Part shown: in pieces, positions 53,246-64,000 of the stretch
How the letters are laid out: each line of letters starts with the position of its first letter
Position numbering within the stretch: the first letter of the stretch is position 1
Origin: Actinostola sp. cb2023
Lineage: Eukaryota > Cnidaria > Anthozoa > Actiniaria > Actinostolidae
Direction: 5' to 3'
DNA length: 64,000 nt
Assembly (NCBI GenBank): GCA_033675265.1
Contig: JAUJYZ010000785.1
Span: 1-64,000 of the forward strand
Notes under the pieces: generated by a model
The model's input: the letters and a program-made list of their open reading frames with translations, nothing else
Database searches by the model: none
Told to the model about the DNA's origin: nothing
Translations under genes and position numbers: made by a program

Positions 53246-55329
53246 ATGAGCCTGACAGCGGACTCGGCAGAAAACGGAAGCGTCAACGTTCTCTCTCGCG
53301 CAAAGCGCTCCAAAATGCAATCGAAAGAAAAAAGACAAGAAGTTCAAGGGAGTGCACAAGCCCTGAAACGGCTATGCGAGATAGCAATGGCGAACCACGA
53401 GAACGTGAGCAACGAAAGAGTACAGGGCCATACAGACGGCATCAGAAACGTACAAACGAACACTCGACGAGCTAGGTCAACTATTCCAACAAGACAAGTG
53501 GGTTGACTATGACCAAGAAGCAGCCATAGCCAAAGAATTCAGTGTCCTAGAGCGTGCACGAGCACTCACCAGAGAAAATGAGCACCTAAACGATAGAGCG
53601 TCTCAGTCCTCCAGCGGAACAAAATACACGTCTGCCTCCCGCGTATCATCGTCCTCCAGCTCAGCGAGACGAAGAGCGCAGGCCGAAGCAGCCGCAGCTC
53701 GGAAACAGGCCGAATACGACAGGGACGATCGCCGAGAAAGAGACCGCCAGGAGACTACAGGAAGCAGACGAAAGACGACGCCAGGAGGAGCAACGAGCGC
53801 AACATGACCATGCAATAGCGTTGATGAGAGCGGAGAGAGTGGAAGCCATCGCTAATGCGAAACTGCAGGCAATCGACGAAACTATAGCAGCTGAAGTGGA
53901 GGGGCATCAGAATGTCCAGCTCCCAGGGGTTCAAGGTCCCGCTGAAACCGCAGAGCGCTGTGTTTGAACGTGGGTACAGTAATCAAGCTACTCCAGCTGC
54001 AGACGGACCGAACCAACTAGAGAAGCAGCAGCCGCCAGCAGCTACATACCGACAATACTCGCTAGAAAATCAGCGACCAAAGTTCCCAACACTTCCAAGG
54101 AAGCTGAATCCACCCCGAAGCAGAGCACCTGCAGAAATCTGACCGCAGTGAACACGGATACCCCCGTGGCGAAACTCGAAACGCGGTAGAACTGGGCGAC
54201 CATTAGTGACGTCTACTCCCAGAGAAGAGCACAGTCTTCTCGAGACCTTTGCAGTAACAAACCAACGGCTGGTGGCAGGAATCTCAAGACAAAATCTCCC
54301 GAAGTGCCACCCAGACACATTCAGTGGTGATGTCACTCTCTTCCATCCCTGGAAGAGATCCTTCAAGGCCATGGTTGCAGACGTATAAGTCTTCAGCATC
54401 TCAAGAGACAAACTACCTCAGAAAACTTTACCGCCGGTTCTGCACAAGAAGTAGTGGACAACTTTCGCCGAAGCAGCATGAAGATCCAGCCAGATCCTCA
54501 AATGCCTCTGGGAAGAACTCGAGAGACGCTTCGGCAACACGCTGCCATCACAAACAATCTCTTGGAACGCCTGACGGAGACAGCCAAGTTTCACGACAAG
54601 GATCCTACAGGACTTCAGACATTTGCGGATCTATGTGCAGACCATCGACAGTCCAACTACAGTACTTGCCTGGACTCGGTTCCCTGAACTATCCGAACGT
54701 CTTACGACCCATCATCGAGTCACTTCCAAGCTTCTTACGCTCAAAGTGGGAAAAGGAAATAGTGAAGTACGCTCTTAAGCATCAGGATATGTACCCTGGT
54801 TTCCATGAGTTCGCGTCGATGATCAAAGGCCAAGCTAGGATGAAAAGTCATCCAAACGTCGTAGCGAGCGGAGTTCAGAACACTAACATCCCCAAAACCC
54901 GCATCGACATCTTGAAGAAAAAAAAACGTTAACATTTGGTTCAAGATCAGACCACCAACATAAGAAAGTGTGCTCAAGACGGATGCCAGCAACGCGTACG
55001 AGCAGGAGAAGTACTGCCTCTTCCACCAGCGTAAGGGCCACTCGCTAAAGGAATGCAAGGCGTTCGACGAAAAGACCTTTCAAGAAAGGTCCGAGTGGAT
55101 CCAAAGTGCCAAACTTTGCTTCCGCTGCTTTGAAGCAAATCACATCGCAAAGGATTGTAAAGCCGATGTCCGCTGCGAGATATGCGAGAGTGATCGCCAT
55201 CCGACCTTACTGCACAGACCACGGCGAGGAGGTGTCATCCAAGTGCACCTCGATGTGCAACGGAAGGAGAGGAGGCCTTTCGTGCAGCAAGATAATCTTG
55301 GTCGATGTCTCCCACCAGAACCGCCCTGA
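53246..55329 (+). pseudogene. BEL/Pao gag, frameshifted (right arm)
   Basis: Starts MSLTADSAENGS at 53246. Open pieces: to 53506, 53912-54142, 54206-54388, 54324-54932 and 54970-55329 (zinc knuckles). Private changes include an extra G in GTACAGGGCC (about 53425), a lengthened A-run at about 54920 and CAGG inserts near 53900. Conversely, the junction near 54255 is in frame here but not in the left arm. Confidence 0.82.
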
Positions 55330-56149
55330 CGAGACCCGACGCATTTACGCTCTTATAGATGACCAGAGCAACGCCTCCATGATAACGTCAGACCTCGCCA
55401 ACGAGCTTCAGGTGAACGGACCCGCCGAAAGATACCTTCTGTCTACATGCAGCGCCACCAAAACAGTTACGTATGGCCGTCGTGTACCCGGATTGGTCAT
55501 CAGTGCTAATGGGAAGAGCGCGAGACTTCCGACGCTAATAGAGTGCAACAGCATACCTCAAGAAAAACATGAGATCCCAACACCAGAGATTGCGATGCAG
55601 TACGACCACCTTCGCGGAATTGCTAACGAAATCCCTCCTGTAGACCCTCAAGCAAAGGTGCAGATACTCATTGGAAGAGATGCCCCGGAACTTCTTAAAG
55701 TCAGAGCTTTCAAGAATGGACCTAAGGGAGCTCCATGGGCCCAGAAGTTAGACTTGGGATGGACAATCTCTGGACAGGTTTGTCTGAACAGAACAGGAGG
55801 ACCCATCCACATCACCGCGCGATGTACCAGCATATCAGCGGCCATCCAGAAACATTCAAGCGACCCACATGAGCCTGAAGTGTCTCCGTGCTGCAATCAC
55901 TTCGAACTAAAAGACAACAACCCCGCAGACCTCGCCACAGGAGGCACTGATGCCAACAAGCTGACCAATGCTCAGTGGCTAAAGGGGCCCCAATTCCTGA
56001 GACAGACCGATACATCGTTGGAATCTGTTGGTGACGACATCACACTCGACGAGGAAGATCCAGAAGTACGACGAGAAATAACCTTCTCAAACTCATTAAT
56101 TATTCATGAGGTAACCAGCCAATCCTTTGCATCAAATCCGGTCACATGA
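55106..56149 (+). CDS. BEL/Pao aspartic protease (A17) region (right arm)
   Basis: 347 aa; the last 339 residues are the same as the left-arm frame 49121-50140, with IDDQSNASMI and ILIGRDAPELL. The overlap with the zinc-knuckle frame is also the same, so that frame relation predates the palindrome. Confidence 0.85.
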   Translation: MPNFASAALKQITSQRIVKPMSAARYARVIAIRPYCTDHGEEVSSKCTSMCNGRRGGLSCSKIILVDVSHQNRPDETRRIYALIDDQSNASMITSDLANELQVNGPAERYLLSTCSATKTVTYGRRVPGLVISANGKSARLPTLIECNSIPQEKHEIPTPEIAMQYDHLRGIANEIPPVDPQAKVQILIGRDAPELLKVRAFKNGPKGAPWAQKLDLGWTISGQVCLNRTGGPIHITARCTSISAAIQKHSSDPHEPEVSPCCNHFELKDNNPADLATGGTDANKLTNAQWLKGPQFLRQTDTSLESVGDDITLDEEDPEVRREITFSNSLIIHEVTSQSFASNPVT

Positions 56150-56604
56150 TGGACCTGGAACCCCGGAAAGTCCGCTCAAGAGTACTTTTGAATGATGGAT
56201 TTCAAAGTCCAAGGACTTTGAAATCATTTCAAAGTACTCTTTCCTGAGTTCTTATCCCTCATATAACAATCATCGGGAACCTTGGACAGAGTACCACTCT
56301 GTCCGAATGATATTCAATCTGAAAGCAGGCTCTATTTCATGCTACTCAAGAGTCCAACACATGTGGGATATTATTTATATACGATGTACTCGACTCTGCG
56401 CATGAGCAGAGAATATGCAGACTGGAATTCTTGCTTTTCCGGGCTAAAATCTTGCAACTCTTTATTTATTGCCTTTAGGCCATTGCATGTAATAATTAAT
56501 GAGTATGAGAAGTCGTTCCAAAACCTCGAATTCGGACTAGACGGGGTTTCCAGTCCTCGGCTTCGCCTCGGACTGGAAACCCCGTCTAGTCCTCATTCTC
56601 GGCT

Positions 56605-57043
56605 TTGAAACATTACGTCAACCACACCACCATTACCACCGGTATGGGAACAGAAAGGCTGGCCCGCTTCTCGAACTGGTCCTCTCTTCGTCGTGCCGTG
56701 GCAGTCCTGATAACCATGCGCAAAAGATGGAGGAGGGTACAATACCTCGCGGATCAGTTGTGGACCCGTTCAAACGACACTCAAAGTGGCAAGATCAACA
56801 AGTCAACCTTCAGACTGGGGGGACATTGTTCTTGTCAAGGATGTAAGCACCCACCCCAACAACTGGCCTCTCGGTAGGATACAAGAAGCCATCGAAAGTG
56901 AGGACGGAAACGTGAGAAAGGCATGCAAAGATCTTGATGCACGACGGAGGACGCACCAAGACATTACTGCACCCCATCACTCAGCTGGTGCTGCTTCTCT
57001 CCCCCAACCAAGAAAACACAGACGTTTACAAGAACATTATTGA
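56605..57043 (+). pseudogene. BEL pol C-terminal remnant (right arm)
   Basis: Mirror of 48207-48641 with RKRWRRVQYLADQLWTR in one frame and the KDVSTHPNNWPLGR block in the next. One to two bases differ from the left copy around 56775-56815. Confidence 0.75.
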
Positions 57044-57102
57044 CATTTAGTCATATTTAGTTAGTTACAGTTAGTGCAAGGATAGTATCCTTGGGCGAGG
57101 AG

Positions 57103-57469
57103 TGTTGTGTTCGTATAGCTTTCATTCAATTCGCCTTCGATTGTTTGTGTAGTTGATCGTATCTCGCTTCCGGTGTAACTCGATACTTCGGCGTCAATTC
57201 TTAGCGTGTTTAGCGTGTTTAGTAGTTATTGTGAGCCAGTTCGTAGCAGGAGTTATACGCCCACTAGATGTAAGTTTTTTCCTACTTTCTCGTTATTTGT
57301 ATGCCACATTTGCCGTTTATTTAGTATCCATTCCTCGCCTAATTATTGTAATCGTTTATCTTAGTTTTCACCGTGTGTATTGTCAATAAAGTCTATTGTT
57401 ATGATACACTGGTTGACACTGGCGTCTTCACGATGACCACTTCGCTTCGCATCGCCTGGGGACGCGACA
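57103..57469 (+). repeat. BEL 3' LTR (right arm)
   Basis: Mirror of 47782-48146; begins TGTTGTGTTCG after GGGCGAGGAG and ends GCGACA. Contains AATAAAG at about 57386. Confidence 0.88.
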
Positions 57470-57585
57470 TTTGTTATTCCTGGTATTTAAATTAGCGCGG
57501 GATGGCGCGGGATATATGCGCGTGTCAAAGGGTCTTTGTGTTCATATTGGCATTTCACGCATGCGCAGACAAATGCCCATGTGCT

Positions 57586-58215
57586 ACGGACTTGAATGAT
57601 CGTAAACAATGAGTCAGGTCGCTTGTAAACCTTTGCTTCAAACAACTTCTAGCGGGTTATTTCTAGAAAGAAACACATGAAATACGATCTATAATTCTTA
57701 AGACACAACATGAGAATGTTATTTAAAAGTCTTTTGCCTGACGCCAAATGAGTTTTTCATTGCGATTATAACGCGACGCTCTAAGTCAACGCCGTCGTTA
57801 CGTTCTTGAAATTCAAGTTAAATATATTGTTTTCTACTCGAATGTGTTTTTTGAATATATTAACCTCGACCTTTTAATGAATCGGACCACCATTGAGCGG
57901 TCAACCATTGATTAAAAGGTCGAGGTTAATATATTCAAAAAACACATTCGAGTAGAAAACAATATATTTAACTTGAATTTCAAGAACGTTCAAAAAGGCT
58001 TCGATTTTTGTCACATAAAACACGGACTTGAATGATTATAAACAATGGAGTCAGTTCGCTTGTAAACCTTTTCAAACAACTTCTAGCGGGTTATTTCTAG
58101 CAAGAAACACATGAAATACGATCTACAATTCTTAAGACACAACCATGGAATGTGATTAAAAGTCTTTGCCTGACACGAAATGAGTTTTCATTGCGATTAT
58201 AAGTTTACGGACTTG
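57586..58215. repeat. Direct repeats around the long hairpin (right arm)
   Basis: Mirror of 47044-47668. The hairpin 57800-57989 has one extra T/A in each stem compared with the left arm, a compensating pair. Confidence 0.8.
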
Positions 58216-58865
58216 AATAAGTATAAGTTTCGGTTAGCTTCACTTCAAGCATTTTCTACTAAGTTAAGCGCGTTTTTGAATTGGGTTTATGCGTTTAAAC
58301 GCATTTTTAAACGCGTTTAAATTGAGTTTGGAACGCGTTTTTTTGTTTGCGATGTTCGCTTAGTTCTGAGCGGTACTGTAGCTGGCAGTCGGTGCTTAGC
58401 CAAATTTATTTAGTTTGGGCCACTCGGGCCAGGCACAGATACTGAACTGGGTTCAGGTGCCGTTAGTGGTGTGTTTGGCGTATAGCTAGCGGTGGCCAAA
58501 TTATTTAGTTTGGGCCTCTGCCAGGCACAGATACCAAATTTCAGGTGCCGTATGGTGTGTTTTGCGTATAGCTGGCTCGGGCTCAGGCACATTATTTACT
58601 CGGGCCGGGCACGGTTGAACTGGGTGCCAGGTGCCGGTAGGTGTGTTTGGCGTATAGCTGGCAGCGGTGCTCAGCCAAATTTATAGTTTGGGTCTCGGGC
58701 CACGGACAGATACTGAACTGGGTTCAGGTGCCGTGTGGCGCTAATAGTTGAACTTGGGTTTCAGCCAAATTTATTTAGTTTGGGCCTCTCGGGCCGGGCA
58801 CGGATACTGAACTGGGTTCAGGTGCCGGTAGGTGTGTTTGGCGTATATCTGCCAAATTTATTTAA

Positions 58866-59995
58866 AGGGGCACTGTCACGACACACGCATGCGCGAATCT
58901 TGGCTTCAATCTTGAAATCGTTGACCAACGCTTTCAAGAGACCCGAGGAAAATTCAAATTCAGTGTGTTAATATATCGAATTATATCATTGTAATCCTTG
59001 CACTCTAGAAGATGATACTTATTCAGTACTTAGATTGATTGTTGTTTCGTATTTGTAGGTAGTTATTTTTGGTTTGAAGTCCAATTTTATACGCTTTTTA
59101 TTTAATCGGCGAGAGCGATGGCGATGGCTTCTCATGGCGGCCGCCGGGATGTAGTGGTTGACAACGAATGTATTCAGGCGACAGGTTTATAAGTTTTGGT
59201 TTACTGGGAAGATAGAATACGGTTATACTACAGATTCTGAGTTCGCTATACTTCTCTTTAACAGCTCTGGAGTACCAAAGGAGGTAGGAAAGTATTCCGA
59301 ACGACAACAACAATGTTTGACAACGCGTTCATTGACTTATTCACTCGAATTATGTTCTCAAAATGAACTCAGTTGTATACATCATATCAATGTATTCCTT
59401 CGAGTTCATATGAACTGAAGCTATTGCAAACAACTGTCACATTGTATGAGTTTTTTTATTTCTGCGAGGTTTGGAAGTACTGACACAACTAGCGGCAAAG
59501 AGAACTCGGTGATTATACTTTTCACACGGGAATTATATTGTGCAGTTATTTTTGCACTCTTTTGTACTCTTACAACTTAAGAAAACACGAGTACCTTATA
59601 CAGTAGTGACATGTACATCTTCGTTAGTCTTTTTTGAAGCAAAGAAGTAATACGGACTTGGTTTTTAGCGATGTGAAATGTGAATAACTTTATCTGAGAC
59701 CTGAGTTGTCACCTCGGATTGTCTGCTATTTATCGCCGTTCCTTCACCAGAAGTCTCTATAATAAGTACTTATTTCATGAAATATTTAGGTCACACGCTG
59801 TAAAGGTTGTATATTCTGAATAACTTGGAAGCACTCTGCGAAAGCTTGACGGTAAAACACTTTCAAAACACAACATTGAAATTTACTAGCGCATTTCTCT
59901 TCGTAAACAAACGAGTTCGTTGACCTCTGCATATCATTAAAAATCTCAGCATATCATTAAAATTGACGCATGCGCGCGTCGTGACAGTGCCCCCT
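58866..59995. mobile_element. 1.13 kb TTAA transposon (right arm)
   Basis: Mirror of 45329-46456. TTAA at 58862-58865 and 59996-59999. Confidence 0.85.
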
Positions 59996-59999
59996 TTAA

Positions 60000-60265
60000 A
60001 GGAACACTCTCACAGGTAATGCATTGCGCGCAGTGTTATTGTTACATACGGGATACTACTTAGATTTGACAAGAACGCACGTGAAAAGTACACGTGAAAA
60101 GTTCGCCTTTCGAATTCCGATACGGATCAGCAATGGGAAGTCCGGAGTTCTCCAGAGAATCTCTTCCATCTCGTGTGGTAAGTAGAAATCTGCCATGTTC
60201 GTATCATACGAAAATGGCGCTGAGGGGTTCAAGGCGCGCAATGCATTATCTGTGAGAGTGCTCCT
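60000..60265. mobile_element. 266-bp TTAA MITE (right arm)
   Basis: Mirror of 45059-45324. TTAA at 59996-59999 and 60266-60269. Confidence 0.88.
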
Positions 60266-60483
60266 TTAAGTTTGGGCCTCTCGGGCCGGGCACAGATACT
60301 GAACTGGGTCCAGGTGCCATTAGTGGGGTGTTTCGCGATAGCTGAACTCGGTGTTCAGCCAATTTATTTTAAGTTGGGCCTTCTGGCAGGGCACAGATAC
60401 CAGCTAGTGTTGTTTGGCGGTAGATGGATTGAATTGTCTAGCTGAACGCCATGGGCAAATTTCGTGGTATCAGGTACTTTTAG

Positions 60484-60690
60484 GTATTTTTTGGCACAGT
60501 ACAGCGACAGGGGTGACCTCGCTGAAATTATTAGGTATTTTTGGCACAGTACAGCGACATGGGGTGACCTCGCTGAAATTATTAGGTATTTTTGGCACAG
60601 TACAGCGACAGGGGTGACCTCGCTGAAATTATTAGATATTTTTGGCACAGTACAGCGATAGGAATGAGTGACCTCGCTGAAATTATTAAA
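60484..60690. repeat. 50-bp tandem array (right arm)
   Basis: Mirror of 44637-44843; one extra T in the first TTTTTTGG run. Confidence 0.92.
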
Positions 60691-62269
60691 ACAAGCTTGC
60701 GGTCTATTCACTGATGGGGGTTTGGAAGCACGTGTCTACTCCAGTCTATAGTTTTTGAAGGCGCTGTCATATCAGAATATCAACACTGACTATCGACTCC
60801 ATCAGTCTATCCTTGACAACCATTAGGGGTCCATATATAGTTTCGCTTGTGACAAGTTTGGTCTTTGTGATAGCCCTAATTTTTGGCCATAGTTCCACTC
60901 AATTCAGGTTTAGGAATATTGTTTGCGTCGTTTGTTATATGTGCTCGCTTCTCGGTTTACTGTCCCTGTTCTCCCTTGCTAAGCCGCCTCGATGGGGTTG
61001 TCTAATACCCTTCAGTTACTCTGTCCCTGGACGGGGTATTTCGGGGCTGCTTCGCTTGGGGGTTATTCTCCTTTCCTAATAGTCACTGTCTTTTATAGAG
61101 ACGGACGTCTCTTTTGATTCCTCGGAAACGTATTATAGCTTTGTACTTGTCCCTGTAAGCCATTACTGAGCTGCACGAGCCTTTTTTTCACTGGTGTGGC
61201 GGGAAGGGAGATTCCCCAAGCGAGGCAGCCCCTATGCTATCATCCCGCACAGAGTCTCTAGCAGCCTCGGCAGAAGACTATTTTAGCTTGCGAACTTTTG
61301 CCGAGAATAGGTGGGGAAAGTGGCGCGGATAATCCCTGAGCATCATCAGGATAGCTACCGCCAGCAATTTGGCACGAGGCCAATACAAACTTCTGGAATT
61401 ATCTGAAGGGGCTATTTCTTTGTTGAGTTCTGAGTTTTTGGGAGAAGAACCATGTTTTTCGATCCCCCACTACATGGCGGTTCGGACGTTAGTCCTTCAT
61501 TAAGTTTAGGGTGTGTGTGTGTGGTTTCCCCAGAGGATGAGATAACTGGGAACTGGTGCCGAAGGGCCGATTGTTCCTATATCTTAATAACCACACCCTT
61601 GGCTTTGTGTGCGGATTTCCCTAGTGAGAATATATTACTGTTGGGATTTAGGGACCACATGTCACTTTAAATGACAGACTTCAAAAACTTGTGCGAGAAT
61701 CAATTAGTTTATGGGGGACTAGCTCATTATAATGACCTTTTGGGTGTGATCGAGTTCAGTTAGAACAAAGATCTACTGAGATCTACTGATCACTTTGTTT
61801 ATAGGGACGCTACTATAGTCACGCGTCCCGTAAACAAACATTTAGTTGTCGATTACGAAAGGCTACACAAAATGAATAAATGTTAAAACTTATTTGCCAA
61901 CATTGTGAAGCTTAGAGAAAGTTATATACAGAATCACCTGCCCAACTTTGGCAAACATTAATTATAAGGCATCGATCGCCGTCATGATTGCTGCATTCAT
62001 AACACATCGATCATAGAAACCACAATCAGAAACCCTTCCTCTTCACCCTTTGTTTCCGAGAAAGTTAAATTACCGTGAAAGTTTTTAGAGACAGTATTCC
62101 AGTAATCTGTAGGAAAGAAAGTTATATACAGCAGTAACTGCCCAACTGTCACACACCTGACTCAATCGATCGATCGATCGATTTGCACAATCAAAAACCT
62201 TTCTTCTTACCAGAAAGTTAAATTACTGTAATATTCCAGGTAATGTCATAAGATCACGTGGAATAAACT

Positions 62270-62425
62270 TTGATATAATGCTATTTTTTTTAAAGAGATG
62301 TATAACATTATTATGTACTTTTCAACAAACCCGCCTAGATTGGCTTTGCTATTTGCGGATACGTGTGTTACAGTATGCATATATTAATCAATGTGAATAA
62401 ATTGAACTGAACTGAACTGAATAAA
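62270..62425 (+). repeat. LINE 3' end (right arm)
   Basis: Mirror of 42918-43075, ending AATAAATTGAACTGAACTGA. Confidence 0.45.
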
Positions 62426-62466
62426 ATAAACAAGTACAACATATATGGGGCGTTATGACTCACTGT

Positions 62467-63701
62467 ATTCTTGGGTTGCAACCACGTGGTGAAATATTAT
62501 TAAATATTATTTTCTTTACCAAATAAAATAAAAAAGCTCATGAGCTTGTAGAGCAATCAAAAGAACACCTCTGAGCCAAATTTTGGAGCAGAAGAGCATT
62601 TATTTACCGAGTTATGGGCGAACGAAGTTTCCAAATATTTGGTGTAAATGTATGGTGGCGCCATGTATGATGATAAGTGTTGTCATCCAAGATGGCCGCC
62701 AAAATTTCAAAAGCTAAATTTCCCGCTAAATTCATCTACATCTACATATGTCCAGCACTCGGCAAAGTCCATTGGGTCACTAGCTGTATAGTTAGTACGA
62801 GGTCTCATTCACTAGTAACCTTTATACAGACATCACTGCCGCCAAGCCGACCTCAATGCTGGGTAGTAGGTCAGGCCACACACACTGGGAACTTCAAGCT
62901 TAAAATTGATACACCTCACTTAATTTCACTATCAATTGATATATAAATCAGATAAAACTAAAAGACATTTAAGGCGCTGTTACACGTAACCTTTTCTCGT
63001 GCAACTCGTCTCGCAGAAAAAAATTATTGCGGGTTCCAAGAGCCTTTTCTACGTGTAACATCCCCTCGCGCGACTACTAGAACTAGCTTCTACTTTCTGC
63101 AACAATTTTTTGTAAAAAATTAACGTGTAACATGGGTCCTTGCAACTTGTCTCGCGCCACAACTAGAGCGAACGAGTCGATCACTGAGAAAGCGAGAACT
63201 TACAACATAATAAAAACAGACCAAAACACAATTATTTTCGGTAAACATGGCAGACGAGGACGAAAGATTACGATATTTTCCAATAAAAGAGTGGAAATGA
63301 CGGTTTCACGATTACGCGTGCAACTTGAAATTTGTGTGTGCACGAGACAAGTTGCAACGGAAATTGTACGTGTGACATGGTGTCCTGCAACCTGCAACAA
63401 TATTTTTCGCGAGGCGAGTTGCACGAAAAAATGTTACGGGTAACAGCGCCTTTAATATTGTACAAATTTCTTGATTTCCACGAACGACTTTTCGGATACG
63501 TGATTAGCGTTAGGTCAGAGTTGCGTGACACAATTCAAACGTCTACAACTCGGACACAAAACATCGAGCCCATCTGAAAATGTCTACAATAACTCACATC
63601 ACAGTTCTCTAAAACACTGCAAAGAATCAATTTGATAGGATTCATAACTGAATTTTAGTTCTAATTTTTGTGGTCTATGACGTCACTTGCAACCCAAGAA
63701 T
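62467..63701. mobile_element. 1.2 kb element with nested TTAA MITE (right arm)
   Basis: Mirror of 41640-42872; the nested MITE is at about 62973-63450. One clear substitution from the left arm at about 63251 (G for C). Confidence 0.5.
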
Positions 63702-64000
63702 TGGGGGCGTCATGGCCGTTGTGGGGCGTCATGGTAGTAGGCGTCATGGCAAGGGGACGTCATGACCGGTTACCAAGAATTCACTGGTATCTATATAAAT
63801 CACACACTGTCCAGGTCGATGCATGAACTTTATATTTGTATCAAAAGGGAGGTGCTTATCAGACCACAGCAAGCTGTTTAGGTGTAGTGGCACTCGATGG
63901 AGAGGTGATGGCTATTAGAGATGGGCACGTTTTTTGTGCTTAATGGTGTTTATTTGAGACCTGGCATTAACTAGAACATTTATGAGCATTTATAGTCTAT

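Larger units (their letters stand above)
52634..57469 (+). mobile_element. BEL/Pao retrotransposon, deleted copy (right arm)
   Basis: Mirror of 47782-52634: partial 5' LTR to 52927, gag, protease, pol remnant, purine tract, 3' LTR 57103-57469. Its gag has a different set of small indels from the left copy. Confidence 0.88.
52622..64000. repeat. Giant palindrome, right arm
   Basis: Inverse copy of 41340-52621, about 100 bases longer through small indels. Reaches the last base of the window, so its true end is unknown. The minisatellite at 58.4-58.8 kb is clearly more diverged from its partner than the rest. Confidence 0.95.

Overview
This 64 kb window looks like repeat-dense, AT-rich animal genomic DNA. 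The mix of a Ty3/gypsy element, a BEL/Pao element, a KIAA1958-like (Crypton-derived) recombinase fragment, many TTAA-flanked MITEs and LINE tails fits an anthozoan cnidarian such as a coral or anemone. That assignment is inference. I see no intact host gene, no rRNA or tRNA gene, no CRISPR array and no bacterial-type operon. Almost everything I can support is mobile or repetitive DNA, often nested.

0-11 kb: a young Ty3/gypsy element (1089-7967, minus strand) with nearly identical LTRs sits inside an older LTR element (505-10762, minus strand), of which only LTRs and gag-like ORFs remain. 11.7-14.3 kb: a satellite of about 100 copies of a 25-bp unit. 15.6-18.1 kb: a TTAA-flanked transposon with a second element nested in it, then a broken THAP-domain sequence. 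18.4-24.2 kb: a 5.8 kb inverted-repeat structure whose interior is purine-rich on one side and pyrimidine-rich on the other. 24-30 kb: an 18-bp minisatellite, MITEs, hairpins and a 121-bp tandem duplication with an N at its junction.

30.4-33.7 kb: a Crypton-like recombinase pseudogene split by a 2.7 kb TTAA transposon, which carries another MITE, a 0.54 kb-armed palindrome and a two-exon ORF. 35-37.4 kb: three tandem arrays and LINE/SINE tails. 37.4-39.8 kb: two copies of a dispersed repeat, one serving as the empty site that fixes the borders of two transposons in the other. 41.34-64.0 kb: one giant near-perfect palindrome, each arm at least 11.3 kb, centred at about 52,621 with a 25-bp spacer inside a BEL/Pao LTR. 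Every feature of the left arm (BEL element, MITEs, minisatellites, hairpins) reappears inverted in the right arm.

The coding parts belong to retroelements or transposases, and nearly all carry one-base frameshifts. With the palindrome and the N-marked duplication, this raises the possibility that part of the structure is assembly or long-read error.
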